From assembly GCA_026396495.1 (NCBI GenBank), contig JAPLWR010000039.1:1-7653 (forward strand): a stretch of DNA of 7,653 nucleotides, written 5' to 3'. Positions 1 through 7,180 of the stretch are shown piece after piece (position 1 is the stretch's first letter; each line of letters opens with the position of its first letter). The stretch comes from Candidatus Magasanikiibacteriota bacterium. GTDB lineage: Bacteria > Patescibacteriota > Patescibacteriia > Magasanikbacterales > UBA10003. Position numbers and translations under genes: made by a program. Below the pieces are notes generated by a model. That model was not told the DNA's origin. It saw nothing but the letters and a program-made list of their open reading frames with translations, and did not search any database.

Positions 1-1787
1 TTGTGGCCTTAGATAAAATTGGTAAGTTAGGGGTTTTGGGTGGTGGTATGGCCACTGGTGCTAGCAGTTGGATGAAAAATACTGCCAAAACAGGATTAAA
101 GAAATATGCTATACCTGCGGCCTTAACTGCTTATACTGGTGGCGGTATTCTAACGGCTATGGGAATGAGAGCTGGATTAAAAGCTGGTATTGGTACTGCT
201 CAAGGTTTACCTTTGGTTGGCGGTGCATTTAAAGCCTTGGCCAAAGAAGGGGATAAGTATGGTTTGGCTTCGGAAAAAGGTTTGGGTGGATATGCTGGAA
301 GAAAAGGCGCGGGATTAATTTCTCAAGGTAAAGAAGCTGTTCTAACTCGCATTAGCAGGACGGGTATTGGCGGTGTTTTAGTAGGTACTGCAGCAAGAGG
401 TGCTGCTGCTACAATGAAATCTGAAAGATTAAAGACTGCTCGTGACGCAGAGAAACATGTCTCAGAATATAAAGATGAAGATGTTATTAAAGCTGCAAAA
501 GGAAAGGGCTTAACTTCAGAAGGTCAGTCAGAAAAATTGGCGGCCATTGGAAGAATCTTAGGTGAATCAAAATTAAAGAAACAAGTTTCCGATGGTGATT
601 TACAGGAAATGATTGGTGCTCTGCCTAAACTAGGTGAAGATCTGGGTAAAGGCAAAGAAGTTGATGGTTTGCTAAAAGGTTTTTATAAAGAAAATCCTGA
701 ATTACGCATGAGCACTCCAGCCACGGGAACTAAACCAGCCAAAAGTAGAGGAGAATATATAGAAGAAGACTTAAGAGGTATGTCTCCAGATGCTGCCACC
801 AAGATGAGCGTCAAGTCTTTGAAAGATGAAGAAGTTGTCGAGCATATGTCAAAAGAACAGATTAAAAAAGTGTTTTCTGATGGTGATGAAGAACGACAAT
901 TGGCTTTGGCCGGCACTATTTTAAAGAAAGAAACGGGTGGTACTTTAGATCATGATAAACTTGATAATCCATCTAATCCTGCTAACCAAGCAGATATAAA
1001 CACAGCCTTACAGGGGTTAATGACTTCAGGTAGGATTGGCGCCTTACCAAAAGGAATTTTTGATGCAATGCCTTTGGTTTTTGCGCAACTCAATGCGGAT
1101 TTACAAAAAACATTACTTGATGAAAAGTTATTTTCAAATCCATCAAAAGAACATTTTGTAGATGGTTCTGGTGATCCAACAGACAAAGGCAAAAAATTGG
1201 CAATGGAAGTAGCAGAAAGCGGAAAAGATGATTTAATTAAAGAGTTACAAATTAAAGTGGGGGCGGAATTTGGCAAAGCATTAAAAGAAGCTGTGGGTGA
1301 TTTAACGGCTAGTGGTGGCAGACCAGATCCACGCGTTGCTAATATTTTGGCTTCACTGCAAACAACTTCAACAGCTATGTTGACAGAAGCTAGAAAAGCC
1401 AGTGGTACTGGTGGTTTAGGTGCGTCGGTAAAGGGCCAAGATGCATATAAGTGGATAAAGAAATTGAAACATAGTGATTTAGTTAATTCATCCGGCACCG
1501 CCACTCCAGAGGGGTTGGAAATAGTACAAAATATTTCTGTTTCTAATCTTTCTAGGGTAATCCAAGAGGCTGGGGCCAGTGGTTCACCCCAAATGAAAGA
1601 GATGGCTGGATCTTTAACAGCTTTAGTTGAAAAAGCTATGGTTGTTGCAGCTCCTGGAGTCACACCTCCTCCTGGTTCTGTGGTTGTGTCTGATAAGGTT
1701 AGAAAAGGTTTGGATGATTTATTAAAAGAACCCTCAACAGTTGGGGCAATTGATTGGTTGTCAAAAGGTGGTCTTAATTTAAGATAA
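1..1787 (+). CDS. VirB6/TrbL-like T4SS membrane protein, C-terminal part (5' partial)
   Basis: The reading frame is open from the left edge (first complete codon GTG at 3) to TAA at 1785-1787, giving 594 residues. I treat it as the tail of a longer gene because no upstream stop or ribosome site can be seen and the protein begins inside Gly/Ala-rich hydrophobic sequence. Counting from the GTG, residues about 8-75 and 105-137 are small-residue-rich and weakly hydrophobic, as at the end of the membrane region of VirB6/TrbL-like channel proteins. Residues 138-594 are charged, Lys/Glu/Gly-rich and predicted helical, with degenerate blocks of the S-x-G-x-x-Q type followed by A/L-rich helices near 172-186, 292-307 and 527-541. 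Position at the head of a PrgI-TraC-VirB4 cluster supports an inner-membrane channel component with a long soluble tail. No catalytic motif is seen. The family call rests on context and composition and is moderate. Confidence 0.6.
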   Translation, partial: VALDKIGKLGVLGGGMATGASSWMKNTAKTGLKKYAIPAALTAYTGGGILTAMGMRAGLKAGIGTAQGLPLVGGAFKALAKEGDKYGLASEKGLGGYAGRKGAGLISQGKEAVLTRISRTGIGGVLVGTAARGAAATMKSERLKTARDAEKHVSEYKDEDVIKAAKGKGLTSEGQSEKLAAIGRILGESKLKKQVSDGDLQEMIGALPKLGEDLGKGKEVDGLLKGFYKENPELRMSTPATGTKPAKSRGEYIEEDLRGMSPDAATKMSVKSLKDEEVVEHMSKEQIKKVFSDGDEERQLALAGTILKKETGGTLDHDKLDNPSNPANQADINTALQGLMTSGRIGALPKGIFDAMPLVFAQLNADLQKTLLDEKLFSNPSKEHFVDGSGDPTDKGKKLAMEVAESGKDDLIKELQIKVGAEFGKALKEAVGDLTASGGRPDPRVANILASLQTTSTAMLTEARKASGTGGLGASVKGQDAYKWIKKLKHSDLVNSSGTATPEGLEIVQNISVSNLSRVIQEAGASGSPQMKEMAGSLTALVEKAMVVAAPGVTPPPGSVVVSDKVRKGLDDLLKEPSTVGAIDWLSKGGLNLR

Positions 1788-1790
1788 AAT

Positions 1791-3557
1791 ATGATGCAGA
1801 ATCCAGTTTTGCCTCAATCAATCAATGATCATGTTTTTAACGAAAAAATAGCGGCAAAATTTAAAGATTTATACGCCAATTTAAGTGTTGCAGAAGTAAC
1901 TCCTTTAAATAAATTAATTTGGCAAAAATACTATAAACAACTTTCAATTGTTGATTTTTCGAAACAAGCTGAAAAATTAAATTTACCGAATTTCAAAGAA
2001 AAAATTTGGCCACAGATTTTGCGTTATGACTTTTTACCAATAGCCGATGCAATAGGTATTGATCTGGGTGAATGGGCAAATAAATTACCAAGTGAATTAC
2101 AAAAAACTCTTTTAGGAAAGATTATCACTACAGAAAAGTGGGTTAGTGATTATATTTTATCTCAAAATTTAGAAGTCTCAGTAGAAGGCCGTCGACGTCT
2201 TGTTTTTTTAGCTGGTGAATATTTAAGAGGAGAAAAAAACATAGAACAGATAAAAGAACAATTGACCCGACCGTTTAAAGTTGGAGGCTTAGAATTGTTA
2301 ATGGAAGTTGCTGAAAGGTTTTCTAATGATTTAGTATCACGTTGTGCCGAGGCCACTGAAAACGATGAAATTTTTACTTCGCAAAAGATAGGAGAAATTA
2401 TAATCAAAGAACAAACTGAAATTAAACCCTCTCCATCCAATGTGCCCGTTGTTGCTTCTGTCGTAAATCCTGCACGTCCTGTAGCACCCCCCGTCATTCC
2501 AAAAACTAACACCACTCAAAAATTTAAAGATGACGTTACAGAAATGCAAAAGACCCTGGCTCCAAGTTTAGTACCATTGGCCACTAATAATTTTGAGGCT
2601 CAGGCGGATTCAATTATTAGACAAAGTGGTGTATCAATACCGCCAGATTTATTGCAACGTTTAAAAACTTTAATTATTTCTAGACTGCGTGAGGTGCGTA
2701 AGGCTGGTGAAGTTAAAGAACGTTTATTAGCTCACACTTTAAATGGGGGAATGGGTTTAAGTGCAGAAGTAGCTGATAAAATTTTATTATTAATTGAAGC
2801 TACAAAGAAAAATGAAATAATTGCTACACCCAAAGAAAATGTCGCACCTAAAAAAGAAGAAATCGTTTTAAAAGAATTTCCTTCTCTTCCAACTATTAGC
2901 GCTTCGGCAGTTGAAACCCCGTCATCACAGCCTCCCGCTGCTTCCCTCGTGCCAGAAAAAAAACCAATACCTTTGCCAAAGCCCGTCCCTGCGTCAGTTG
3001 TTAATCAACCTAAACCAATTTCAATACCTCCAACTAACCTTCCATTTAAAACAACGCCTAGCTCATCAGACATTAGACCTTCTGCTCCAGTTTTAAAAAT
3101 TACAGAAGAAAAATCTAAGCCCAAAATGCAAGAAGTGTCCATGCCTGTTGTCGCTAAACCGCCAGTGACTTCAGCCATTCCTCAGACTCCAAGTGGTAGA
3201 GCTAAAATGGACGATGTGGCTTTTCGTCCTCATTTAATGGGTCCAGTAGAGGAGTTACAGCAAATGAATTTAGTAGAATTTAGAAGATTATCCCCTAAAC
3301 CCAGAGTAGCAGCGGATAAAATACTTACTAAAGTAGAATTATTAGCCAAAGAAGGTTACGACAAAAAGTTAAAAGGTATTGAAGCTTGGCAAAAAAGCGT
3401 TTTAAACCAATTGTATAATGCGCTTTTAAGTGAAAGTTTAAACAAAGGCAAACCAGTAACACAAATAATCTCGGAAAAATTAAGCGCCCAACAAGAAACT
3501 TTGTCAGAAGAAGAATTTAAAGTTATAATGGACTTAAGTAGGGTACTAAGATTTTAA
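1791..3557 (+). CDS. Uncharacterised T4SS-cluster protein with Pro-rich linkers and duplicated helical module
   Basis: This 588-residue protein has no signal peptide or membrane segment that I can see, so it is probably cytoplasmic. It has three helical blocks: about 1-205, 245-345 and 470-588. They are joined by Pro/Val/Ser-rich, probably disordered linkers at about 210-240 and 345-470. Residues 136-177 and 290-331 align without gaps (14 of 42 identical) around a K-E-x-L ... G-G ... E-V-A pattern, so the module is duplicated. The last block opens with M473-D-D-V and a G484-P-V-E-E-L motif. I recall similar proteins beside PrgI genes in CPR genomes, but that is memory, not a search. The start is one of two adjacent ATGs at 1791 and 1794, only 3 nt after the upstream stop and without a Shine-Dalgarno sequence. 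Its place in the cluster suggests a scaffold or adaptor for the secretion machine. The function is unknown. Confidence 0.8.
   Translation: MMQNPVLPQSINDHVFNEKIAAKFKDLYANLSVAEVTPLNKLIWQKYYKQLSIVDFSKQAEKLNLPNFKEKIWPQILRYDFLPIADAIGIDLGEWANKLPSELQKTLLGKIITTEKWVSDYILSQNLEVSVEGRRRLVFLAGEYLRGEKNIEQIKEQLTRPFKVGGLELLMEVAERFSNDLVSRCAEATENDEIFTSQKIGEIIIKEQTEIKPSPSNVPVVASVVNPARPVAPPVIPKTNTTQKFKDDVTEMQKTLAPSLVPLATNNFEAQADSIIRQSGVSIPPDLLQRLKTLIISRLREVRKAGEVKERLLAHTLNGGMGLSAEVADKILLLIEATKKNEIIATPKENVAPKKEEIVLKEFPSLPTISASAVETPSSQPPAASLVPEKKPIPLPKPVPASVVNQPKPISIPPTNLPFKTTPSSSDIRPSAPVLKITEEKSKPKMQEVSMPVVAKPPVTSAIPQTPSGRAKMDDVAFRPHLMGPVEELQQMNLVEFRRLSPKPRVAADKILTKVELLAKEGYDKKLKGIEAWQKSVLNQLYNALLSESLNKGKPVTQIISEKLSAQQETLSEEEFKVIMDLSRVLRF
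2196..2321 (+). repeat. Internal protein repeat, copy A
   Basis: This stretch encodes residues 136-177 of the 588-residue protein. Aligned by eye to residues 290-331 without gaps, 14 of 42 positions are identical (R-L, L, L-R, K-E, L, G-G, L and E-V-A among them). The similarity is at protein level, and the two DNA copies have diverged. Confidence 0.55.
2658..2783 (+). repeat. Internal protein repeat, copy B
   Basis: This stretch encodes residues 290-331, the partner of the copy at residues 136-177. It carries the G319-G320-M-G-L core followed by E326-V-A. A much weaker third copy may exist at about residues 537-579, needing a one-residue insertion. Confidence 0.55.
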
Positions 3558-3559
3558 TT

Positions 3560-3991
3560 ATGTATCAGTTTACTGTACCTCAATTTATAGAAGTGGAAGA
3601 TAAAATCTTAGGTCCTATTACTGTTAGGCAGTTTATTATTTTGTTGATTGATGGAATTTTCTTGGCTATTGCCTGGAAATTATCAGATCTTGCCCTTTTT
3701 ATTGTTTTTTTGGTTCTTTTTGGTGGGTTGGGTTTAATTTTAGCTTTTGTTAAAATTAATGGTCAGCCTTTTCATTATTTTTTATTAAATTTTTTGCAGA
3801 CTATGAGAAAACCAACTTTGCGAGTCTGGCAAAGAAAATTTTCTAATAGAGAATTAATGTCTTTGGCTACAACAGAAAAGGAAACCCCACCTCCACCCAG
3901 AGCTTACAAAGAAGCTATTAGCACTTCACGTTTAAGTGAAATGATTTTAGTAGTTGATACTGGCGGACGTTATACGCCAGATGAAGAATAA
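3560..3991 (+). CDS. PrgI family T4SS membrane protein
   Basis: The 143-residue protein begins with M-Y-Q-F-T-V-P-Q-F and continues E-D-K-I-L-G-P-I-T-V-R-Q, the N-terminal signature of the PrgI family. Two membrane helices follow at about residues 24-39 and 44-64. Next comes the family's G-x-P segment (N67-G-Q-P70) and a basic amphipathic stretch to about residue 95. A variable, probably disordered tail to residue 143 makes the protein a little longer than the core family. PrgI proteins are small inner-membrane partners encoded next to VirB4 in Gram-positive and CPR-type conjugation-like systems, and are often placed in the VirB3-like role. The start ATG lies 2 nt after the upstream stop with no Shine-Dalgarno sequence, so translational coupling is likely. 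The family assignment is firm; the exact role in this machine is inferred. Confidence 0.9.
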   Translation: MYQFTVPQFIEVEDKILGPITVRQFIILLIDGIFLAIAWKLSDLALFIVFLVLFGGLGLILAFVKINGQPFHYFLLNFLQTMRKPTLRVWQRKFSNRELMSLATTEKETPPPPRAYKEAISTSRLSEMILVVDTGGRYTPDEE

Positions 3992-3994
3992 AAT

Positions 3995-4672
3995 ATGCAG
4001 TCAGCTAAATTAGCCGGCAGAAAACCCAGCGTCTCCACCCAGCAATATTTAGACATTGCTTCTATTCATGATGATGTGGTGGTAATGAAAGACGGGACCT
4101 TACGTTCTGTTCTTTTGGTGGCTAGTATTAATTTTTCTTTAAAATCAGAAGAAGAGCAAAACGCACTCGTCAGCGCCTATGCTTCTTTTTTAAATACTTT
4201 AGAATATCCTTTACAAATTGTTGTCCAATCTAGAAAATTAAACATAGATAATTATCTGAGTCGTTTGAAACAATCAGAAATAGAGCAAACTAATGAATTA
4301 CTAAAAATGCAGATCAATGGTTATAGGGAGTTTGTTGGAGAATTAGTAGAGATGGGACAAATTATGAGCAAGAAATTTTTTGCCATAGTGCAATTTAATC
4401 CTTTGTCTAATAAAAGAAAAGGTTTTTTTGCCAGGTTGCAAGAAACTTTTATGCCAGCCCTTTTTGTGTCTATTAGAAAAGATATATTTTTAAGTAGAAA
4501 AAGAGATTTGATGAGTAGAGTCGGACAAATTCAGGGTCAATTGCAAGGTTTTGGTGTGAACAGTGTAATTTTAGATACTGAAAGTTTAATCGAGCTTTAT
4601 TATAGTAGTTACAACCCACAATTATCAGACGTTCAAAAATTAGTTGATACTCAAAAATTACAAGTAGAATAA
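3995..4672 (+). CDS. TraC-like protein (VirB4 N-terminal-domain-like)
   Basis: This 225-residue protein has no membrane helix and no Walker motif. It opens with a basic tail, then S-T-Q-Q-Y-L-D-I (14-21) and a strand-turn-strand around M-K-D-G-T-L-R-S-V-L (31-40). A conserved-looking stretch through L-Q-I-V-V-Q-S-R-K-L-N-I follows, then a long helical segment. This layout matches TraC-like proteins, which resemble the N-terminal non-ATPase domain of VirB4/TraC proteins. Placed between PrgI and the ATPase, it probably works with both at the membrane base of the secretion channel. In many T4SSs a comparable domain is fused to the ATPase; here it is a separate gene. The ATG follows the previous TAA by 3 nt (TAA-AAT-ATG), the same junction as between genes 1 and 2, with no Shine-Dalgarno sequence. 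The family call is fairly confident from pattern recognition. Confidence 0.8.
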   Translation: MQSAKLAGRKPSVSTQQYLDIASIHDDVVVMKDGTLRSVLLVASINFSLKSEEEQNALVSAYASFLNTLEYPLQIVVQSRKLNIDNYLSRLKQSEIEQTNELLKMQINGYREFVGELVEMGQIMSKKFFAIVQFNPLSNKRKGFFARLQETFMPALFVSIRKDIFLSRKRDLMSRVGQIQGQLQGFGVNSVILDTESLIELYYSSYNPQLSDVQKLVDTQKLQVE

Positions 4673-4683
4673 TTTGCATATTT

Positions 4684-6564
4684 ATGGCTTTTGCTCCAGA
4701 AACAATTGAAGAAAAAAAACTTCGTAAAGGTGGCCCTACAGAAGCAGAGCGCGTGGCTTCTATGAAAAAGAAGTCTCTAGAAGAGACGGTGGTTTTAGAA
4801 GAAGAAAGAGTTTATCGTACAGGTGTCACTTCCGTTAAGGATATTATTTCTCCAGCGGTTTTTAAAGTTGATCCTAGCTTTTTGCAATTAGGTGATGTTT
4901 TTGCCCGTACTATATTTGTGGTGACCTATCCTCGTTATATTACTGTGGGTTGGTCTTCACCAATTATTAATTTAAACACAGCTTTGGATATTGGCATGTT
5001 TTTTTATCCAGTCAGAGCCGATATTATTTTGAAACAATTAAGAAAAAAAGTTGGTATTTTAGAAGCACAGATCATGTCTGATTCGGAAAAAGGTGCTCCT
5101 CGTGATCCTTTAAGAGAGACAGCTTTACGTGACATTGAAAAATTGCGTGATGACTTAACTCAGGGAGTGGAACATTTTTTTCAATTTGCTTTTTATGTAA
5201 CTGTCTATGCGGATAAAAAAGACAAATTAGATAAATTAACAGAAGATGTAGAGGCAATTTTTGGTTCTAAACTTATTTACACCAAACGCGTGTTTTTTCA
5301 GGCCGAGCAGGGTTTTAATTCCACTTTACCTTTGGGCAATGACGAACTCATGATTACCTTTAACATGAATACCTCACCCATCGCTTCATCTTTTCCATTT
5401 ATTTCTTCCGATTTAACATCAGACAATGGTATTTTATATGGGATTAATCGTCATAATAACAGTTTAATTTTGTTTGATCGTTTTAGCTTACAAAATGCCA
5501 ACATGGTAGTTTTTGCTACCTCTGGTGCGGGAAAAAGTTATACTATCAAATTAGAAATTCTGCGTTCTTTAATGTTAGGTATAGAAGTTATTGTGATTGA
5601 TCCAGAAATGGAATACAAACATTTATCAGAAGCCGTGGGAGGGACATATATTAATATTTCTTTGGCCTCGGATGCTAAAATCAATCCTTTTGATCTGCCT
5701 CGTCCTGTGGGCGAAGAGGTGAGTGTGGAAGATATTATTAGAAGTGCGGTAATTACTGTCAAAGGCTTAATTAGAATTATGCTTGGCACAATCTCTACTC
5801 AAGAAGATTCTATTATTGATCGGGCCTTGTTAGAAACTTATGCCAAAAAAGATATTATCCCAGGGGTGGATTTAACCAAAGTAGAGCCGCCAATTATGCA
5901 AGATTTCGTGGATATTTTGCAGGGTATGGAAGGGACGGTAGATTTGGTTACTAAATTAAAAAAATATACCGAAGGTACTTTTGCTGGACTTTTTAATTCT
6001 ACTACTACGGTAGAAATGAATAATAAATTGGTGGTTTTTAGTGTACGTGATTTGGAAGATGAATTAAGACCGTTAGCTATTTATGCTGTGGTAAATTATA
6101 TTTGGAATGTAGTAAGAAGCGAAAGAAAAAAGAGAATTTTAACTATTGATGAAGCTTGGTGGTTAATGCAGCACGAGGATTCTGCTAAATTTATTTTTGC
6201 CTTGGTTAAACGTTGCCGCAAATATTATCTAGGTGTTACTACTATTACTCAAGATGTGAATGATTTCTTACGCTCACCTTATGGGCAAGCTATTGTTAAT
6301 AACAGTGCTTTACAGATTTTGTTAAAACAAGCCCCAGGAGCTGTGGAGCAAATCGCCAGTACTTTTATGTTGACCCAGGGAGAAAAATATTTGCTCTTGG
6401 AATCTGGAGTAGGTGAAGGCATTTTCTTTGCTGGACAGAAACACGCTGCTATCAAAGTGGTGGCTTCTTATACAGAAGATCAGATGGTAACAACAGATCC
6501 TAAGCAGCTTTTGGAATTAGAAGAAGCTAAAAAACAATTTGCAGCCGAACAAGCTGGAATTTAA
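4684..6564 (+). CDS. VirB4-like T4SS ATPase
   Basis: This 626-residue protein is the motor of the cluster. Residues 1-50 are charged. Residues about 50-240 form a VirB4-type N-terminal region, with a coiled-coil-like insertion near 118-160 and the P216-L-G ... P238-F segment typical of the family just before the ATPase. The Walker A is A278-T-S-G-A-G-K284-S285. I303-V-I-D-P-E-M-E-Y311 matches the VirB4 D-P-E-x-E-Y motif. The Walker B is I485-L-T-I-D489-E490-A-W-W, followed by T519-T-I-T-Q-D524, the downstream conserved motif. All key ATPase residues are intact and the length suits an ATPase with a short N-terminal domain. VirB4 proteins hydrolyse ATP at the inner membrane to drive channel assembly and substrate transfer. 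The ATG is 11 nt after the TraC-like gene and lacks a Shine-Dalgarno sequence. Whether the substrate is DNA or protein cannot be told. Confidence 0.93.
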   Translation: MAFAPETIEEKKLRKGGPTEAERVASMKKKSLEETVVLEEERVYRTGVTSVKDIISPAVFKVDPSFLQLGDVFARTIFVVTYPRYITVGWSSPIINLNTALDIGMFFYPVRADIILKQLRKKVGILEAQIMSDSEKGAPRDPLRETALRDIEKLRDDLTQGVEHFFQFAFYVTVYADKKDKLDKLTEDVEAIFGSKLIYTKRVFFQAEQGFNSTLPLGNDELMITFNMNTSPIASSFPFISSDLTSDNGILYGINRHNNSLILFDRFSLQNANMVVFATSGAGKSYTIKLEILRSLMLGIEVIVIDPEMEYKHLSEAVGGTYINISLASDAKINPFDLPRPVGEEVSVEDIIRSAVITVKGLIRIMLGTISTQEDSIIDRALLETYAKKDIIPGVDLTKVEPPIMQDFVDILQGMEGTVDLVTKLKKYTEGTFAGLFNSTTTVEMNNKLVVFSVRDLEDELRPLAIYAVVNYIWNVVRSERKKRILTIDEAWWLMQHEDSAKFIFALVKRCRKYYLGVTTITQDVNDFLRSPYGQAIVNNSALQILLKQAPGAVEQIASTFMLTQGEKYLLLESGVGEGIFFAGQKHAAIKVVASYTEDQMVTTDPKQLLELEEAKKQFAAEQAGI

Positions 6565-6589
6565 TCAGTAAGATTTAATTTTTTGATTT

Positions 6590-7180
6590 ATGACTTTAAG
6601 AACTAAAATATTTTTTTACGGCGGCATTATTATTTTGTTTATTGTGGGTTTAATTTTAGCTTTGATCTTTCGTAGCAAAACTCCGGCCCCAGTTAACACG
6701 CCGGTAAATAATGCTGTGAATGCACCAGTTAATGGTGCTTTGCCTGGAAATAATCAGCCAATTACTACGGTAGTGCCAGAAAAAAAGGTTACTCCAGAAG
6801 AGGTTAAAGTGGCTAATACAGAATTAACCATAAAAAATGTTAGTAAAAATTTTGCTGAACGTTTTGGCTCTTATAGTTTAGAAGCCAATTTTAGTAATTT
6901 TACAGAAGTCATGGATTTGGTTACGCCTACTGTTGCGGCTTGGTTAAAAACTTACCCAACTGACTTGTTAAAGAAATTGCCAGAAGGTTTTGAGGGTGTT
7001 TCTACTATGGTGTTAAGCCAACAAATAGAATCTTCAACTGTTAGCCAAGCTAATCTTTTAGTTTCTACCCAAAGAGAGGAGACAGTGAAGGGCCAAACTA
7101 GACTTTATTATCAAGACATGAAAGTTAATTTAGTGCTCAAGGGTGATAAATGGTTGGTAGATGGAGCCTACTGGCAGTAG
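6590..7180 (+). CDS. Single-pass membrane protein with NTF2/VirB8-like C-terminal domain
   Basis: This 196-residue protein has a short basic N-terminus (R4, K6) and one strong membrane helix at about 7-27, with no signal peptidase or lipobox cysteine. A low-complexity linker (29-70) contains four P/A-V-N-x tetrapeptides. A soluble domain spans about 71-196. The domain mixes helices with late beta strands and ends in K184-G-D-K-W-L-V-D-G-A-Y-W-Q, the kind of final strand pair seen in NTF2-like folds, including VirB8 and TcpC. One anchor plus one extracytoplasmic NTF2-like domain is the VirB8 layout, and a VirB8-like part is otherwise missing from the cluster. The role as a periplasm-side assembly factor is therefore plausible but rests on fold resemblance. 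It starts 25 nt after the ATPase stop in an AT-only-like spacer with no Shine-Dalgarno sequence, and its end overlaps comF by 20 nt. Confidence 0.75.
   Translation: MTLRTKIFFYGGIIILFIVGLILALIFRSKTPAPVNTPVNNAVNAPVNGALPGNNQPITTVVPEKKVTPEEVKVANTELTIKNVSKNFAERFGSYSLEANFSNFTEVMDLVTPTVAAWLKTYPTDLLKKLPEGFEGVSTMVLSQQIESSTVSQANLLVSTQREETVKGQTRLYYQDMKVNLVLKGDKWLVDGAYWQ
6689..6736 (+). repeat. Four 12-nt units encoding (P/A)-V-N-x
   Basis: Residues 34-49 of the membrane-anchored protein read PVNT, PVNN, AVNA, PVNG. The codons vary (Val as GTT, GTA, GTG; Asn as AAC, AAT), so the units have drifted in DNA while keeping the peptide pattern. They form the linker just outside the membrane helix. Confidence 0.75.

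Noticed and set aside
950..1663. 237-codon open frame on the minus strand
   Set aside because: It lies wholly opposite the VirB6-like tail, its translation shows no recognisable domain, and the + strand frame has the expected composition and operon position. It is a shadow frame.
2162..2549. Two overlapping minus-strand open frames of 117 and 70 codons
   Set aside because: They lie opposite the first Pro-rich linker of the 588-residue protein, where stop codons are rare on the other strand. No start context or domain supports them.
2911..3096. 61-codon + strand frame inside the 588-residue protein
   Set aside because: It is an out-of-frame reading of the Pro-rich linker; its Leu/Pro/Gln-rich peptide is what CC-rich codons give in a shifted frame.
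5515..5538. Walker A beginning with Ala (A278) in place of Gly
   Set aside because: The general P-loop pattern allows Ala or Gly at this position, and the GK-S core is intact, so it is not evidence of an inactive ATPase.
6565..6589. Possible promoter in the AT-rich spacer before the VirB8-like gene
   Set aside because: The 25-nt spacer has no convincing -35/-10 pair, and AT-rich sequence this short resembles a -10 box by chance.
1..7180. Possible alternative genetic code (UGA as Gly)
   Set aside because: No TGA stop appears in the window, but all genes read through fully with the standard code and no homologous region is interrupted by TGA. Few stop codons and high AT content explain the absence.
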